Below are positions 28,590 to 40,793 of a DNA stretch of 64,000 nt, one piece after another. Numbering within the stretch: position 1 is the stretch's first letter; every line of letters begins with the position of its first letter. The stretch comes from Climacium dendroides (lineage: Eukaryota > Streptophyta > Bryopsida > Hypnales > Climaciaceae), in contig OX467088.1 in NCBI GenBank assembly GCA_950106755.1, positions 6,432,001 through 6,496,000 of the forward strand. The letters run 5' to 3'. The notes under the pieces were generated by a model. It ran no database searches, was not told the DNA's origin, and saw nothing but the letters and a program-made list of their open reading frames with translations. A program made the translations under genes and the position numbers.

Positions 28590-29650
28590 AATGAGGTTCT
28601 CATTCGCATTGTATCAGCTCTAGTCAAGTTAATCGTGACATTATTATAAATCTTGTTGATATCATCACTATTAGAAAATAAACTTGATTCAATGCTTATC
28701 TCTTTAACATTATTGATTGCATAGCCTTATTTGACGTAGTAGTAGTTGTAGCTCACCCTATAACTACCTTGCCTTCACTCATTGCCACCACATGTATGAA
28801 CCTTACTACCATCCACTGCCACCATTTACTATCACCACCTATAAGTACGTTGCCTTGACTCACTTCCACAAAGCTATATATAAAAAGAGGTTCTCATCCA
28901 TCTTATGGCAATTGTAGTCAATTCAATTATGACATTATCATAAATGTTCCTAGTTTACATAAGATAATAGACTTGAATCAACATTTATCTAATATGAATT
29001 GTATTATTATAAACTATATTTATTACAATATTAATATATGATATTAAATATACATATAAATTAATAGAGTTCATCACATTCAAGCAATTTGACACAGTGA
29101 ATGCAAACTTTTGTAATTATCAACAAAGTCTCATGACCACTTTTAATTGATGGCATCGTAAATCTCTGACCAATTCATAATAATAGAGTTTCTATTAAAT
29201 AAGTGTTGATTCAAGTCCATTTTTTACTATTAGGTATTAATCCTTGAGCATCCAACACATGTTTATTGAAATCAAGACCCTTCTAAATTCATTCTAGTCA
29301 AAAAATCACCCAAAACAAGATTCATAGAAACTAACTTTAGAAATTGATAATGGAAATAGGCTAGTGCCAAGTTCTCATTTGCATTATGTTAGCTCCAATC
29401 ATGTTAATCATGACATTATCATAAATCTTGTTGACATCATCACTATTAGAAAATAAACTTGATTCAATGCTTATCTCTCTAACATTATTGATTGCATAGC
29501 CTTATTTAACACACTAGTAGTTGCAGCCTACCCTATTACTATCTTGCCTCTACCCACTCCCACCACCTGTATTTTCCGTACCACCATCCATTGCCACCAT
29601 TCACTACCACCACTTGTAAATATCTTGCCCCGACCTACTTTCACAAAGCT
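28590..29650. repeat. Dispersed direct repeats, three related copies
   Basis: A block of about 300 bp starting 'gaggttctcatt' at 28592 recurs at about 29365 with the same order: 'tgacattat(t/c)ataaatc', 'catcactattagaaaataaa', 'cttgattcaatgcttatctc', 'attgattgcatagcctta', 'ccatccactgccacc'. A weaker copy begins near 28885. Confidence 0.75.
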
Positions 29651-29836
29651 AGATTTAGAAAAAGAGATTCTCATCATTGCCTTTCAATGTCTCAAAAGGA
29701 AGGCATTCATATGATTTCCATTGCACCCAAGCCTTTGTCTCATTTTCAATGCGATACTTTGTAATACAATAACCTTGAAGAACCCTTCTTCAATGGGATG
29801 TGTTCATTTGTGTTCAGACTAGCAACACAAACAAAT
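29597..29836. repeat. Inner inverted repeat, left arm
   Basis: Reverse-complement match to 30150-30404. Shared blocks include 'agctagatttagaaaaagag', 'tgtctcaaaaggaaggcatt' and 'aagcctttgtctcatttt'. It is more diverged than the outer arms, so it is older. Confidence 0.8.
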
Positions 29837-30149
29837 TATCCTTGATACCAAATGTTATAAGGTAGTTGTGGCAACCTACGTGAAAGGTTGTTCCACAGTA
29901 CCTGTAGAGATTTACGATTCTGGTGCGGGGTAGTGGACCAAAGCATCGCCACCATGTGGTTCCATCTTTGGTCCTATACACAACTGGACTAGTGCACATG
30001 GTTGGTGTCACAAGTTAAGTGTAGCTCCAAGTGCATATGACTTTATTGAAGGAAAACTAAAGTTTTACATTGAAAGCAACCCTTATATGCTACATTTTAA
30101 CGGGTCGTGATTGACTCAGAGTTCCTAGACCGGGTACTTGAAAAGGACC

Positions 30150-30404
30150 ATTTGTTCATGTTGCTAGCCCGAATGCAAATGGACGCATTCCATTGAAGAA
30201 GGAGGCTTCTTCAAGGTTATTGTATCATAGAGTATCGTGTTGAAAATGAGACAAAGGCTTGGATGCAACGGAAAGCATATGAATGCCTTCCTTTTGAGAC
30301 ATTAAAAAAGCTATGCCTTAACATAGATGAGAAGCTCTTTTTCTAAATCTAGCTCTAATGAAGTGGATCAAGGCAAGGTACTTACAAGTGATGGTAGTGA
30401 ATGG
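30150..30404. repeat. Inner inverted repeat, right arm
   Basis: Partner of 29597-29836. The loop between them is about 310 bp and slightly GC-richer than the surroundings. The pair sits inside the spacer of the outer inverted duplication, giving a nested palindrome. Confidence 0.8.
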
Positions 30405-31274
30405 TAAAGGGCAACTAAGCGGCACCTTTTGTAAAAAATCTAAATTCACATGTGTTTGAATTACATTGAATGCATCAAATATGGGAGACCCCAACCAAGA
30501 AAAAATGTTGGACAAATGTACTTGTTAGTCTTAAAAGACCTATAAATATGATTTTTAAAAATGTCAATTTATAGTATGGTTTCTTTAGCATTTATGGATT
30601 GGAAGAACTTCTAATATATTGGATGCACTTTAATATGCTAGATTGAAAATGACACTTAATTTTTAGTGAGACACTTCTAAATTTGACAATCTTCAATTCA
30701 AGTTTCTTTCAATTTGCACTTGGTATAGAATTTTTTTGTAGAGGATTCTTGGTTCTATTAGAATTGTTATGACAACTACTTAGTTGAAATGACAATTATG
30801 ATGTTCAATGATATATTATGTATGCCTATATCCTAATTCCTATTTTTGCCAACACGTTTACTAGCTTACTTTTGTGAAATTCAAGTTGTAGGAAGTACAA
30901 GAAAGAGGAAGATGTTTCCTACCTTTAGTACCTTGATTCCATGTAGTACACAAATAACTTCCAAGATATCAAACTTAGTGTAAAACAACCCATATTCTCT
31001 TTTGTTCTTTAGTCAAATAGAATTGTCTGAACATTGGATGTTTAGAAGACTCTAAGAACATCTAGTGAGATAAAATATTAGAATTTATACTACCATAAAA
31101 TATAGCCATTTGCCATCTCTCAAAGGCCATCTGTCGTCCTCTATTTTTTGCCAATTTGCCTTTTGTCAACTCTAGTCCAAATTAGTTCACACTTTCATAT
31201 CTCATCTTCCTTATTTTCTTGCATGCTTGTATTGTATAGTAAAATGTCATTTGCCTTGTTTATGATAAATGTAT

Positions 31275-32507
31275 GCCTAAAATTTTGTCATCATTTTACT
31301 TAATTTGTACATCCAACCATTTTGCTTGTGTTTTCTATAGTTTAGATAATGGCACAAATAAAGGCATGCTAGAGGCATTAGTTGCTTTATATACATGTAG
31401 ATGATAAAGTCTAGTTTAAGGTCAATAATGAAAAGCTTATAATAAGTTTGCAAGTGCTAGGCTCTTAATATGTTACATTCTTCCATTTGGGGCAAGAATC
31501 TAAATAAGATAATTTTACAAACAATTAGGTGCAATTACCTTCTTGGAAAATATTATTGATATAATCCATTCTATAATTAGGGACCAAAACCAAAGTTAAA
31601 AATAGGTGTAGCTAACATTGACCATACCATATTAAGTTTGTAGGGCCTTCATTTTATGTAGGACTCTAGATTGGACATTTATGCAAACAAATCACCATTA
31701 GGTTCAATTACCTTGTAGGATAAATTCCTTGACATGATGGAGGTTATAGTTAGAGATTGAATACAAAGTCCAAAAATAGGTGAACCTCTTAGTTCTTATA
31801 TTCATAGAACATTCAGTTTGTATAAGATTTTAGTTGGGATAATTTTGCAATTAATTCATAATAGTTAATGTTAAGTGGAGTTGCCTCATAAGATAAATTC
31901 CTTAATGTAATGGGGTACAAAGTTAGGGATCAAAGACAAACTCAAAAATAGGTGTACCTAATTTTAACCCTATAATATTATATTTATAAGACTTTCATTT
32001 TAATTAGACAAGAATTCAAATGAGACAATTTTACAAAGTAGTCACAATTAAGTGCATTTATTTTAAAAGTCAAATTTCTGGTGTGATAGCATACAAAGTT
32101 AGGGACCATAGATAGAGTTAGAAAATAGGTGCACATAGCATTGGCCTTACACTCTTATGCTCATAAGACTTTCATTTTATTCAATAGTCAAGATTGGACA
32201 GTTTTGCAATCATGTCATTGTCTTGCAGGATAAATTTCTTGATGTAATGCAATCCAAAGTTAGAGAGAAGATAGGCTTAAAAAATAGGTGTACTTCATTG
32301 ATCCTAGGCTCTTAAATTCATAGGGTTTTTAATGTATGCAAGAATCTAGATGGGCACAATTTTGCAAATAGGTCATCATCAGATGCAATTATCTTATAGG
32401 ATAAATTTCTTGATGTGTTGTAGTACAAAGTTAGGGAGTAGGTCTGTATGCAAGAATCTAGATGGAGACAATTTTGGAAACAAGTCACCATCACATGCAA
32501 AGTCAAT
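31275..32507. repeat. Right arm of the large inverted duplication
   Basis: 1233 bp, the reverse complement of 25749-27220 without the MITE. It carries satellite units in inverted order and orientation. At the position where the left arm has the MITE, this arm keeps one CAA, the undisturbed target. Confidence 0.9.
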
Positions 32508-33617
32508 TTAAATGTGTTCTCTATAAATATTTGAGTTGAAAAAAATGCCATTTTCGTTCATCTTCAACCTCTTCTAGAAATCATTTCATATTTTATTTGA
32601 GTTGGGTATTTTGGCAATAAAAACCTATAGTTATTATGAAACAATACTAATATTTTTTGTTTGAAATCGTAGTTTATTAGCAACCACTTGTTTGCACGTG
32701 GTCTATTGTAGTAAAATTAAGTGCACTCCCCTAGTAAGCTAATATCAATTGGTAGTAGTGGAGATTTCTCTCACTATTAGATCAATTGGAAGTTTCTACT
32801 TCATACCTAGATCATTTTGAAAATTTGCACAAGCATGTACAAAACAATATTAATTTTAATCTACCTTTATAATTAATCAATTGAAACATGCCATAGTGAC
32901 AAAATTCTCCTACATTGAGTTTTGGTCAACTAGCCAAGTTTTTTTGGCTTCGACATTGGGAGGACCTCCCTCAAAACAAGTGATTGCAACATACTCTTGC
33001 ATGTATGAAATCTAGTATTGTAATTCAACTTGTTCAAAAGTAGAGGTTGGAATTTACTTTTGTAATCTTTGATGAGGTAAGGTAGAACCACCCATACCCA
33101 ATTTCTTAAGCGATTTAGGGATAAATCATGAGCAATATAATGCAATGCAAATTTTTCCCATGTAGAAAGATAGGAAATATTTGGACTACAAAGTTTTTGT
33201 AATTTTATTTCCAAAAAGTGCTCCAAATCCACAACCAATGTCTAGACTCTTCTAATTCCGATCATTCAAAAAATACTTTCCTACTCATTACTTCCTCATT
33301 AATTCCTATGCAATTTAGTGTAATTTGGGACATGAGTCATGACATTATTAGTCCTTCCTAATCCTAATCTTGAATAGGAGAAAGAAACACATTTCAAGTT
33401 TTGGTTGGAAATCTATTTTAGCCTTGGTTGGAAATAGCTATGCCCCATAGATTGGATATAGCTCCCTTGTCAAGAATGGATGGTTCTACCTTAGCACACC
33501 TAGATTTGTTAGGATTACTAGAAAATTCGTATCCAATTCAACAAAAAATGGACAATAAAGTGCTGAATTTTTTGTTAAAAGAAGTCATGTTGACTAGAAC
33601 AATATCTAACAAAAAGT
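32508..33617. other. Gene-free stretch
   Basis: Two open frames (32930-33238 minus, 102 codons; 33428-33676 plus, 82 codons) show no motif I recognise. The second runs into the CACTA element at 33621, so it is not a conserved gene. The first could be a decayed coding fragment; nothing supports a function. Confidence 0.4.
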
Positions 33618-33896
33618 TGTCACTACAACAAAAGCAGTATTTTATGACTGCAAAATATGACTATAGTGAGTCGTAATATCAAAAAATATGACTCACTGTA
33701 GATGACTCGGGATATAATTGACTTCAGTCGTTTAGAAGCAGCCGCTTTAGACATCAATCATATTGGCAGTCATATGGATTGAAGGATATAAATAACCATA
33801 TTTAACCATAGTATACCAACATGGCATATACTTTGACTATCATAGGGGGGGTCTTGACTTTTTCTTGAGTTGCTCGGGCAAAAAAAAAATCCTACA

Positions 33897-34440
33897 TGAA
33901 ATATGACTATAGTGAGTCATATTTTTTGATGACATGGAATATAACTGTAGTAAGTCATATTTTTTGATGACATGGAATATAACTGTAGTGAGTTATATTT
34001 TTTGATGATATGAAATATGATTGCAGTGAGTCATATTTTTTGATGACATGGAATATGATTGCAGCGAGTCATATTTTTTGATGATATGGAATATGACTGT
34101 AGTGAGTCATATTTTACAATGATGTAGAATATGACTATAGTGAGTCATATTTTGCAATGATGTGAAATATGACTGTAGTGAGTCATATTTTGCAATGATG
34201 TGAAATATGATTACGGTGAGTTATATTTTGCAGTGATATGAAATATGATTATTTTAAGTCATATTTTGTAGTGATGTAGAATATAATTGCGGTAAGTTAT
34301 ATTTTTTTATGACACGGGATATGACTACGGTGAGTCATATTTTCCCAATCATATTTTTGAATGATGTGTAAAACAATTCTTTTCAGTCATATTTTTTGAT
34401 GATTTGTAAAACGACTATGTGTAGTCATACATCAACATAA
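33897..34440. repeat. Tandem array of 38-bp palindromic units
   Basis: About 13 units, each containing AATATGACT, then a short centre such as 'gtagtg', then AGTCATATT, followed by 'tttgatgacatgg' or 'gcaatgatgtg'. Each unit is itself a small hairpin. Units become more irregular after about 34260. Confidence 0.88.
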
Positions 34441-34949
34441 TTTAATAGTTAAGTAAAAAAATTCATTTAATTAAAAATGAATACATATGATTTCTTAAAT
34501 GGACAAAAATTAATTACATTAGAAAGTCAAATACAAGAAAAACTGTGATTTTTTTCAATAACATTTATTAGTTACTAACACAAAATATATCACAATGGCT
34601 CTTTATATATGTATATTTCCACATACTTGTAGAACCTATATTTCAACTAAAATGTAAAGATGTTACCTCTTCTGTATTACAAGTAGCCTTCAATAACTTA
34701 ATTTCAACCTCCAATGCCTACATGTATAAACAAGAAGGTTAGTTTTCAATAAATGAACAATATAATTCAAACTTCAAAGATTTAAAGCACTACAAAATAT
34801 ATAGACATGTTTAAGATAAAAAAAAAGTTATAATCATTATATATTCAAAAATTATAAATAACCCAAAAAAATAACAATGATGATAGAGGGATTAAGAAGC
34901 AAAAAGTAGCCAAAAAAAAGAAGGAAAAACTAAATGATGTTATGATTGC

Positions 34950-35450
34950 AAAATATGCCTGCAAAATATGATTGCAAAATATGACTAAGAGGCAAGAAGA
35001 AGAAAAACTTAAGATGAAATAAAAAAACAAAAGTTAAAAGGCAAGAGGAAGCGAAATCTAAGATGAAAGAAGCAAAAGTTAGGAGGCAAGAAGCAAAATC
35101 TAAGAAGAAAGAAGGAGCAAAAGCTAAGTAGGAAGAAGGAGCAAAAGCTAAGTAGGAAGAAGAAGTAAAACCTAAAAAACAAGAAGTAAGAAGGAACAAG
35201 AAGAAGTAAGAAGAAGTAAGAAGAAGAAAAACATAAGAGGCAACAAGAAACAAAACTTAAGAAGCAACAAAAACAAAGAAGAAGGAACAAAAAAGAAAGA
35301 AGAAGAAGTAAAAGCTAAGTAGGAAGAAGAAGCAAAATTTAAGAAGCAAGAAGTAAGAAGAAGCAAGAAGAAAAAAAACCCTAAGAAGCAACAAGAAACA
35401 AAACTTAAGAAGCAACAAAAACAAAGAAGAAGAACAACAAAAAAGGGGCA
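34950..35450. repeat. Purine-only degenerate repeat
   Basis: The plus strand is almost entirely A and G, with units such as 'aagaagcaagaag' and 'gctaagtaggaagaagga'. Five long minus-strand frames rich in Phe, Leu and Ser come from this bias and are not genes. The plus-strand frame would be Lys/Glu-rich but is cut by TAG stops. Confidence 0.8.
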
Positions 35451-35892
35451 AAAAGAGGAGTGGCTACAAAAAGTGGTGGCTAGGGTTTCAAAACCCTAAA
35501 TTAGTGGTAACTACAAAAAAGGGACTTTCAAAAAATATGACAACAAAAAAATCCTACATGGAAAAATATGACTAGGTACTTTCTAAACATATTCCCTACC
35601 CAAATTGTTTTTGGGCTACTCTAAAAAAAAATCTTGCTATCATAGAGATGCAATTGCAAAATATGACTAAAGAAAAAATATGACTAGGCGTTCCCTAAAT
35701 ATGTTCCCTACTGTTCTCTATGAAGTATTTTGGTGTTCCCAATGCATATACTATACGGCTATGATGTATAAGGCTAAAATATGACTTTTTAGTCATATTT
35801 TTTTTACTTTAAAAAATATGACTACAAGCAGTCGCCAGCCATCTTCAATTATAATTCTGCAGTCATAAAACACTGCCATTCTTGTAGTGTAT

Positions 35893-36219
35893 TGATTTTT
35901 TAATTGATTTGGACATGTGTAAAATAAATTCAAAAAATACAAAATAGGTTTGCCCAACAGTAAGCTACTACATGGTAAGGCCACCTAAGTAGCTCCAAGA
36001 GTGGTCCAGCCAATAGGTGTGTGTCATATAGTGGGGGCCAATTGGTAGCTTCAATGGCAACTTGCCACATGCATTAGAAGGTTGTTGAGGGCATTAGAAG
36101 ACTGTGAGTTCCCGGACTGTGGAAACGCAGTTCATGCACCACAACATCATTGTGACATAGCTGACATTGTACAATATCATTTAAAAAAAATTGATTTCAA
36201 AACAATTTTTTTAGTCATT
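35893..36219. other. Gene-free stretch
   Basis: Nothing recognisable. The open frame beginning at 36082 runs into the SINE-like unit. Confidence 0.45.
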
Positions 36220-36470
36220 ATGGCCCTGATAGCAACCAGTCACTCCCTTGCTACATTGAGAACAATAAGGGGAATAGGCCTAAAACGGCTACTCCATACT
36301 TTCAAAACTTCTCTAATGGCAGGAGCCGTAGGCGAACCGCCACAAGGTGGGACCACCTAGGCAACCCGCCATGCACATAGATGGGAGTGGATGCAAGGGT
36401 TTGAACCTTACACCTTATGCTTAAGGTGCAAGGTTCTAAGCCATTGCATCACCTATAAACTTGTAAAAAT
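36220..36470 (-). mobile_element. SINE-like, tRNA-derived repeat
   Basis: On the minus strand from about 36455: box A-like TGGCTTAGAACC, then box B GGTTCAAACCC about 35 nt downstream, as in RNA polymerase III promoters of tRNA genes and plant SINEs. The first 60 nt resemble a degraded tRNA, with ends GATGCAA and TTGCATC able to pair. A GC-richer body follows (GGCGGGTTGCCTAGGTGG, GGCGGTTCGCC). The 3' limit near 36220 is approximate, and no target duplication was confirmed. Confidence 0.5.
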
Positions 36471-38305
36471 ATTATGGGTATTAATTTGAATTTATTTACT
36501 ATTTCTCTCTTACTACTTTGTAGAATTAGCAAATTTTAAAGGCCACTTTGGCATAGTAAATCAACTTTTCTAAAAAGAAATTGAACCAAAAAAAGTTGAA
36601 AAATCAGGTAACTTTCATCTACAAAAATCTTTTTGAGATTTCAAGCCTCCAATCAAAGTTATGAACAAAAATTAGTAAAGATGTTTAAAAATGTCAAAGA
36701 AAATGACCATTACAACCCTTCTCTAATTTTTGTCCATAACTTTTGATTGGAAGCTTAAAATCTAAGATGGATTTTAGAAATGAAAGTTGGCTTGATTTCC
36801 CAACTTTTTTTAGTTTAAGCTTTGTTGAAAAAAGTTATTTTACTATGCTACAATGGCTATCAAAGTTTGTTGAGTTTAAAATACACCACATTTTGAATGA
36901 CTTAGTTTTAAAAAATTCCATTGTACATTGAATTGCAACCAATTCAATCATGGTGATTTAAACATTTTCAAAATGATGAAAACTTATTTGAAATACTTAT
37001 AAATCTAAATGAAGAAAAAAGTATTCATTTTTTGTTGATTAGGATGTTGTACTATTCGAATCAATAAAAACTTTATTACCAATTTGTTAACTTGTGCCAA
37101 ATCAATAGAAAACTATAAAAGTGGTTGATATGGTACTTACTTTAACACAAATTTGTTGATTTTTTTGTTTATTTGGACATTATTTTCTAGTTGTGTAGCT
37201 TTTCAAATTGATAAGATCTTGTTAGTCAAGACCACAAACAAGTTGCATCTCAATCTTTCTAACTTCACAAATTCCTGTGCAAGGTCTTTTGGGGCGTGTG
37301 CATCTCATTGCTCCTTTTTGTTGATGGATATTTTTGTGGTTATAGTGGGAATTGACAAATTTTTCTCATATATAGTGTCTTCTATTCCTAACTATGTCAC
37401 TATAAGATGCCATGTCTCTCAAATATTACTAACTAATCTTGCATGTTTACTTATGCTAATGAGAGTACTTAAGATTAGGTGGCTAAGATTGCTAATTGTA
37501 TTGGAATAAGAGATTGAACAGATTTTTAGGAGATAGTCACCATTAAAATTCCTAAGGGATATACATTCATCTTTTAGCAATCATACACTAAGATGATCTC
37601 ACAACATTATGTGAAAGAGGTTCACAAAATAATAGGGTAGTTGTGACTTGCAATGTTCCATAATTGGCACTCAATCTATCATAATTGTGAATTTTTCAGA
37701 TTTAGATGTATAAATGTGAATGAGCTAGGATTGCTTTTACAGAATGTTGGTCTTGACCTAAGAGCACCTCCACCAATTCATATCACATTGGACTCAACAA
37801 GTTGTAAATGGAAAGTGTTAGGGGAGATGGAGGGTTCACCTTTTTCCCAAGCATGTACTAGGAGAGTATTGTATTGTGAATTCTAATGCAATATTATGAA
37901 TTCCAATGCAAAAACAAGTCAATACTACCCACACCATGCATGCTTAAGAAGATTTAAAAAAAAAATTGCCTTGACATGACTAACAAAGTTTGACTTCCCT
38001 TAGAATATGATTTGAGAACTAAAGCTTACTTTTTTTTAGATAGGTTTATGCCACATGTTATTGGTTACATGCATGCCAAATCTCATGAGGGTTTTAGCAA
38101 AAGATGCCCAAATTGTCCAAATTGTTTGTTTGGGAGGAGGATAACATCCCATTTTTAATTTGGGCTTCAAATAAGAAAAAATATATTTCTACTAAAGGAT
38201 ACATGTAGACACCTAGTGTCAAAATTTTGTGAACATCATACCAAAATTGACTTCATAGAAACCTACCTAAGTTTTAAAGTGTCTTTTGAAAAGACATTTG
38301 GTCCT
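36471..38305. other. Gene-free AT-rich stretch
   Basis: The longest frame (37153-37509, 118 codons) is rich in hydrophobic residues but matches no family I know and has no splice or context support. A short inverted resemblance lies at 36580-36620 and 36720-36790 ('acttttgattgga' / 'tccaatcaaagt'). Confidence 0.4.
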
Positions 38306-38309
38306 TTAA

Positions 38310-39038
38310 CCCTTGAAGGTAAAACTACATTTTTTGGCAATATAACAATTTTGGGCAGCTCACTTTGAACGGAATTTTTATTTATTTTTGTTGATGATTC
38401 CACACAATATGTACTCAAGGATTAGCTTCAAGGTCCAATAATTTTTTTATAACTTTTGATTACACGGTTAAAAATCATAGCGTAATATGTCATTTTCATT
38501 GCTCTACTAGTAGTCCCAAGCAACAAAAAAAGCTTTTTTTAAAATCACTTTTTAAAAAAATAAAAATTTGAAATTGGTTCTCTAGATTTATATATAAGTA
38601 GGAAGCTTTGAATCATTCCATTTTGATTAATGAGATGAAAGTTATGAGGAGTTTTAGTTTATGGATAGGTATGATTTAGAAAGACTCCATATCTACCCAT
38701 AAACTAAAACTCCTCATAACTTTCATCTCATTAATTAAAATGGAATGATTCAAAGCTTCCTAATTATATATAAATCTAGAGAACCAATTTCAATTTTTTT
38801 TTTTAAAAGTGATTTTTAAAGAAGTATTTTGAGCTACCGAGTTGCCTGCTAAGCAATGAAAACGACATTTCACACAATAACTTTTTAACCATGTAGTCAA
38901 AAGTTATGAAAACTATCAAGCCTTAATTCTGCTCCTTAGAAAAATGTTGTGTGAAAATTTCAACAAAAAAGGATAAAAATTCTTTTCCTAGCCAATTGCC
39001 CAAAATCACTAAAAAAATATAGTTTAGTGCTTTAGGGG
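38310..39038. mobile_element. TTAA/CCC-type element rebuilt as a palindrome
   Basis: TTAA at 38306-38309 and 39039-39042. Ends are CCCTTGAAGG and CTTTAGGGG. The element consists of two opposite copies of the same family half ('ggcaatataac', 'ctctagatttatatata', 'gaagctttgaatcattcca'), meeting near 38675 in an almost perfect inverted repeat (38581-38770). It belongs to the same family as 8911-9978 and 46373-47299. Confidence 0.7.
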
Positions 39039-39042
39039 TTAA

Positions 39043-40789
39043 AGGCTAAATGGTGAATTTTCAACCATTGAATTCCAAGCCATTAGTTCCCAATTTTCAA
39101 TGGTATAAAACTGTTCAAGAAAAAAATTAATTCTACATTACAATGTAAGAGAGTGAAATTGGATTTTAAAATAGGGATCTAAATTGGATTGAGTTTCTTA
39201 ATAGGTGTGTACACTTTAGGTTTACTTCCCTTGTACATGTATATTAGAGCTACGTAGACCATAGAAATTTTGGAGACAAATCCACATTAATGTTATTTCC
39301 TTAGAGTAGTAATGACAACTACATATGGTGATGGAGTTTTTATAAGAAGCCTTTCAAGGGCTTTTATAATGCAATTGCAAAGATTTCATAAATTCTTGAG
39401 TCAAACTCATGTTTTTAGTCATATTGAGGTGGTGATGTAATGAAGATTGAACTAAATAAGACTTTCATAAAAAGATTTGATTATTATCAATAATAATAAT
39501 TACTAATAATAAGTCAAAATTCCACATGGGTAGTTACTTTTGTTTGAAACACTATTGAATTTTATGAAGGACTTTGAATGAGTTTAGTCCATTAGGTTGC
39601 AAAGCTAAGTAAATAATTCAAATGAATATTTCTTAAAAGTCATAATGACCACAAATACTTTCCATGATAGAATTTGTTATGATATTGCAAAAAAAATTGT
39701 AGTAAGTAAGGGGAGTCTTAAAAGCCCCCTTGTTCAAAGAAATTGTTTATCACTATTATATATTGAAGATTTCAATGTACATACTAGCAATGGATATTTT
39801 GAAGTAGAGAAGATTTTAGTGTACCTCTAAAATTCATAAATTAAAAATCTATTTATTGTTGCACCTATATTATAGTTACATTTTCTATGTGACCATTGTA
39901 TCTAAATGGAAATAAAATTATTTATTATAGTATACTCTAGAGTTTGAAGTGCCTTTTATTTCCTTCTATTATTCTATAGCTACGACTAGCTTGGTTAGAT
40001 AGAAGTTAAAATGTTCTTGTAACCTAGTGTCTTACTTAGAAGGAAAAAAAAAGCCATGGGAGTTGAAACTATTTAGCAAGATTTTATACTATCCAATATT
40101 CAAGTGCTAGGCTTAAAAGATGCAAAGATTGAAAGAAAAAGTAGGTCATTAATAGCTTTAAGATGGAATTAAAATACAATAATGCCAATGGTGAGATTGT
40201 TCTATCGGACCTTGCAATTACCAGGCACAAGAACGACATCACTAAGTAAGAAAGAAAGGCAAGAAGGTGAATCCCTGCTGTGAGATTGACTCTCGAACTA
40301 AAACTTAACTTATTTTCGTGACGCAAATTCCATGCTCACATTTCCAACGAGGAAGTTGAGGCCGGCATTCAACTACTCAAGTGTTCAACATCTTCCAGCG
40401 ATCAACTCGCATATCCTTGGACTGTTGATGAAATCTCCAAAAAGACCACAGTAACTTTGCTTCTAGCGATCATCCATTCAGTGGTAGTGATTCACATTGG
40501 CGGCACAAAAATGTGACATTGTTCAATTGAAAACGACTTCAATTGTTTTGACAAAAGCAAGATTCACAAAAATCTCATAGAAGCTCCATATGGGCAAAGG
40601 GAGGATGACCCCCTTATTGTCCCAACCCAGGGTAAATGTAAAAAATGCCCCTTATTTTGTGCCATGTATGTTTTGTATTTCATCACTACTCCAAGCTAAT
40701 TTGGCCTCTAATTCCGAATATGAAATTTGAATTTGCAAAATGAGTTATAGGTGAAAAATTGAAAAAATTCAGTATTTTCTTAACCTTTA
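39043..40789. other. Gene-free stretch
   Basis: No credible gene. From about 40100 to 40560 composition is slightly less AT-rich. The part at 40135-40200 resembles the 'agatggaatt / ccaatggtgagattgtt' block of the TTAA family, so it is probably a remnant of a further copy. Confidence 0.45.
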
Positions 40790-40793
40790 AAGT

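Larger units (their letters stand above)
27221..31274. other. Spacer between the arms of the large inverted duplication
   Basis: 4.05 kb without a credible gene. It holds three related direct-repeat blocks (28590-29650) and an inner inverted repeat (29597-29836 with 30150-30404). The open frame at 29814-30011 lies in the loop of that inner palindrome and matches nothing I recognise. Confidence 0.55.
33621..35889. mobile_element. CACTA element with dense subterminal array, 2.3 kb
   Basis: The left end is CACTACAACAAAAGCAGT and the right end is ACTGCCATTCTTGTAGTG. Both ends continue inward as inverted 'ttttatgactgca' blocks. Flanking triplets are TGT (33618-33620) and TAT (35890-35892), so the target duplication is imperfect. 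Inside are a 38-bp tandem array and a purine-rich tract (listed separately). No transposase remains. Confidence 0.75.

Noticed and set aside
33897..34440. Regular 38-bp repeats resembling a CRISPR array
   Set aside because: The units are contiguous with no unique spacers, each unit is a variant palindrome, and the array lies inside a plant CACTA element.
34845..35451. Five overlapping minus-strand frames rich in Phe, Leu and Ser
   Set aside because: They are the complement of a purine-only repeat and have no start context or domain.
36380..36460. Functional tRNA gene on the minus strand
   Set aside because: Boxes A and B are present, but the anticodon loop is 8 nt and the D arm does not fold normally; a SINE head or tRNA relic fits better.
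37153..37509. 118-codon hydrophobic frame
   Set aside because: It matches no family I know, is AT-biased like its surroundings, and lacks splice or context support.
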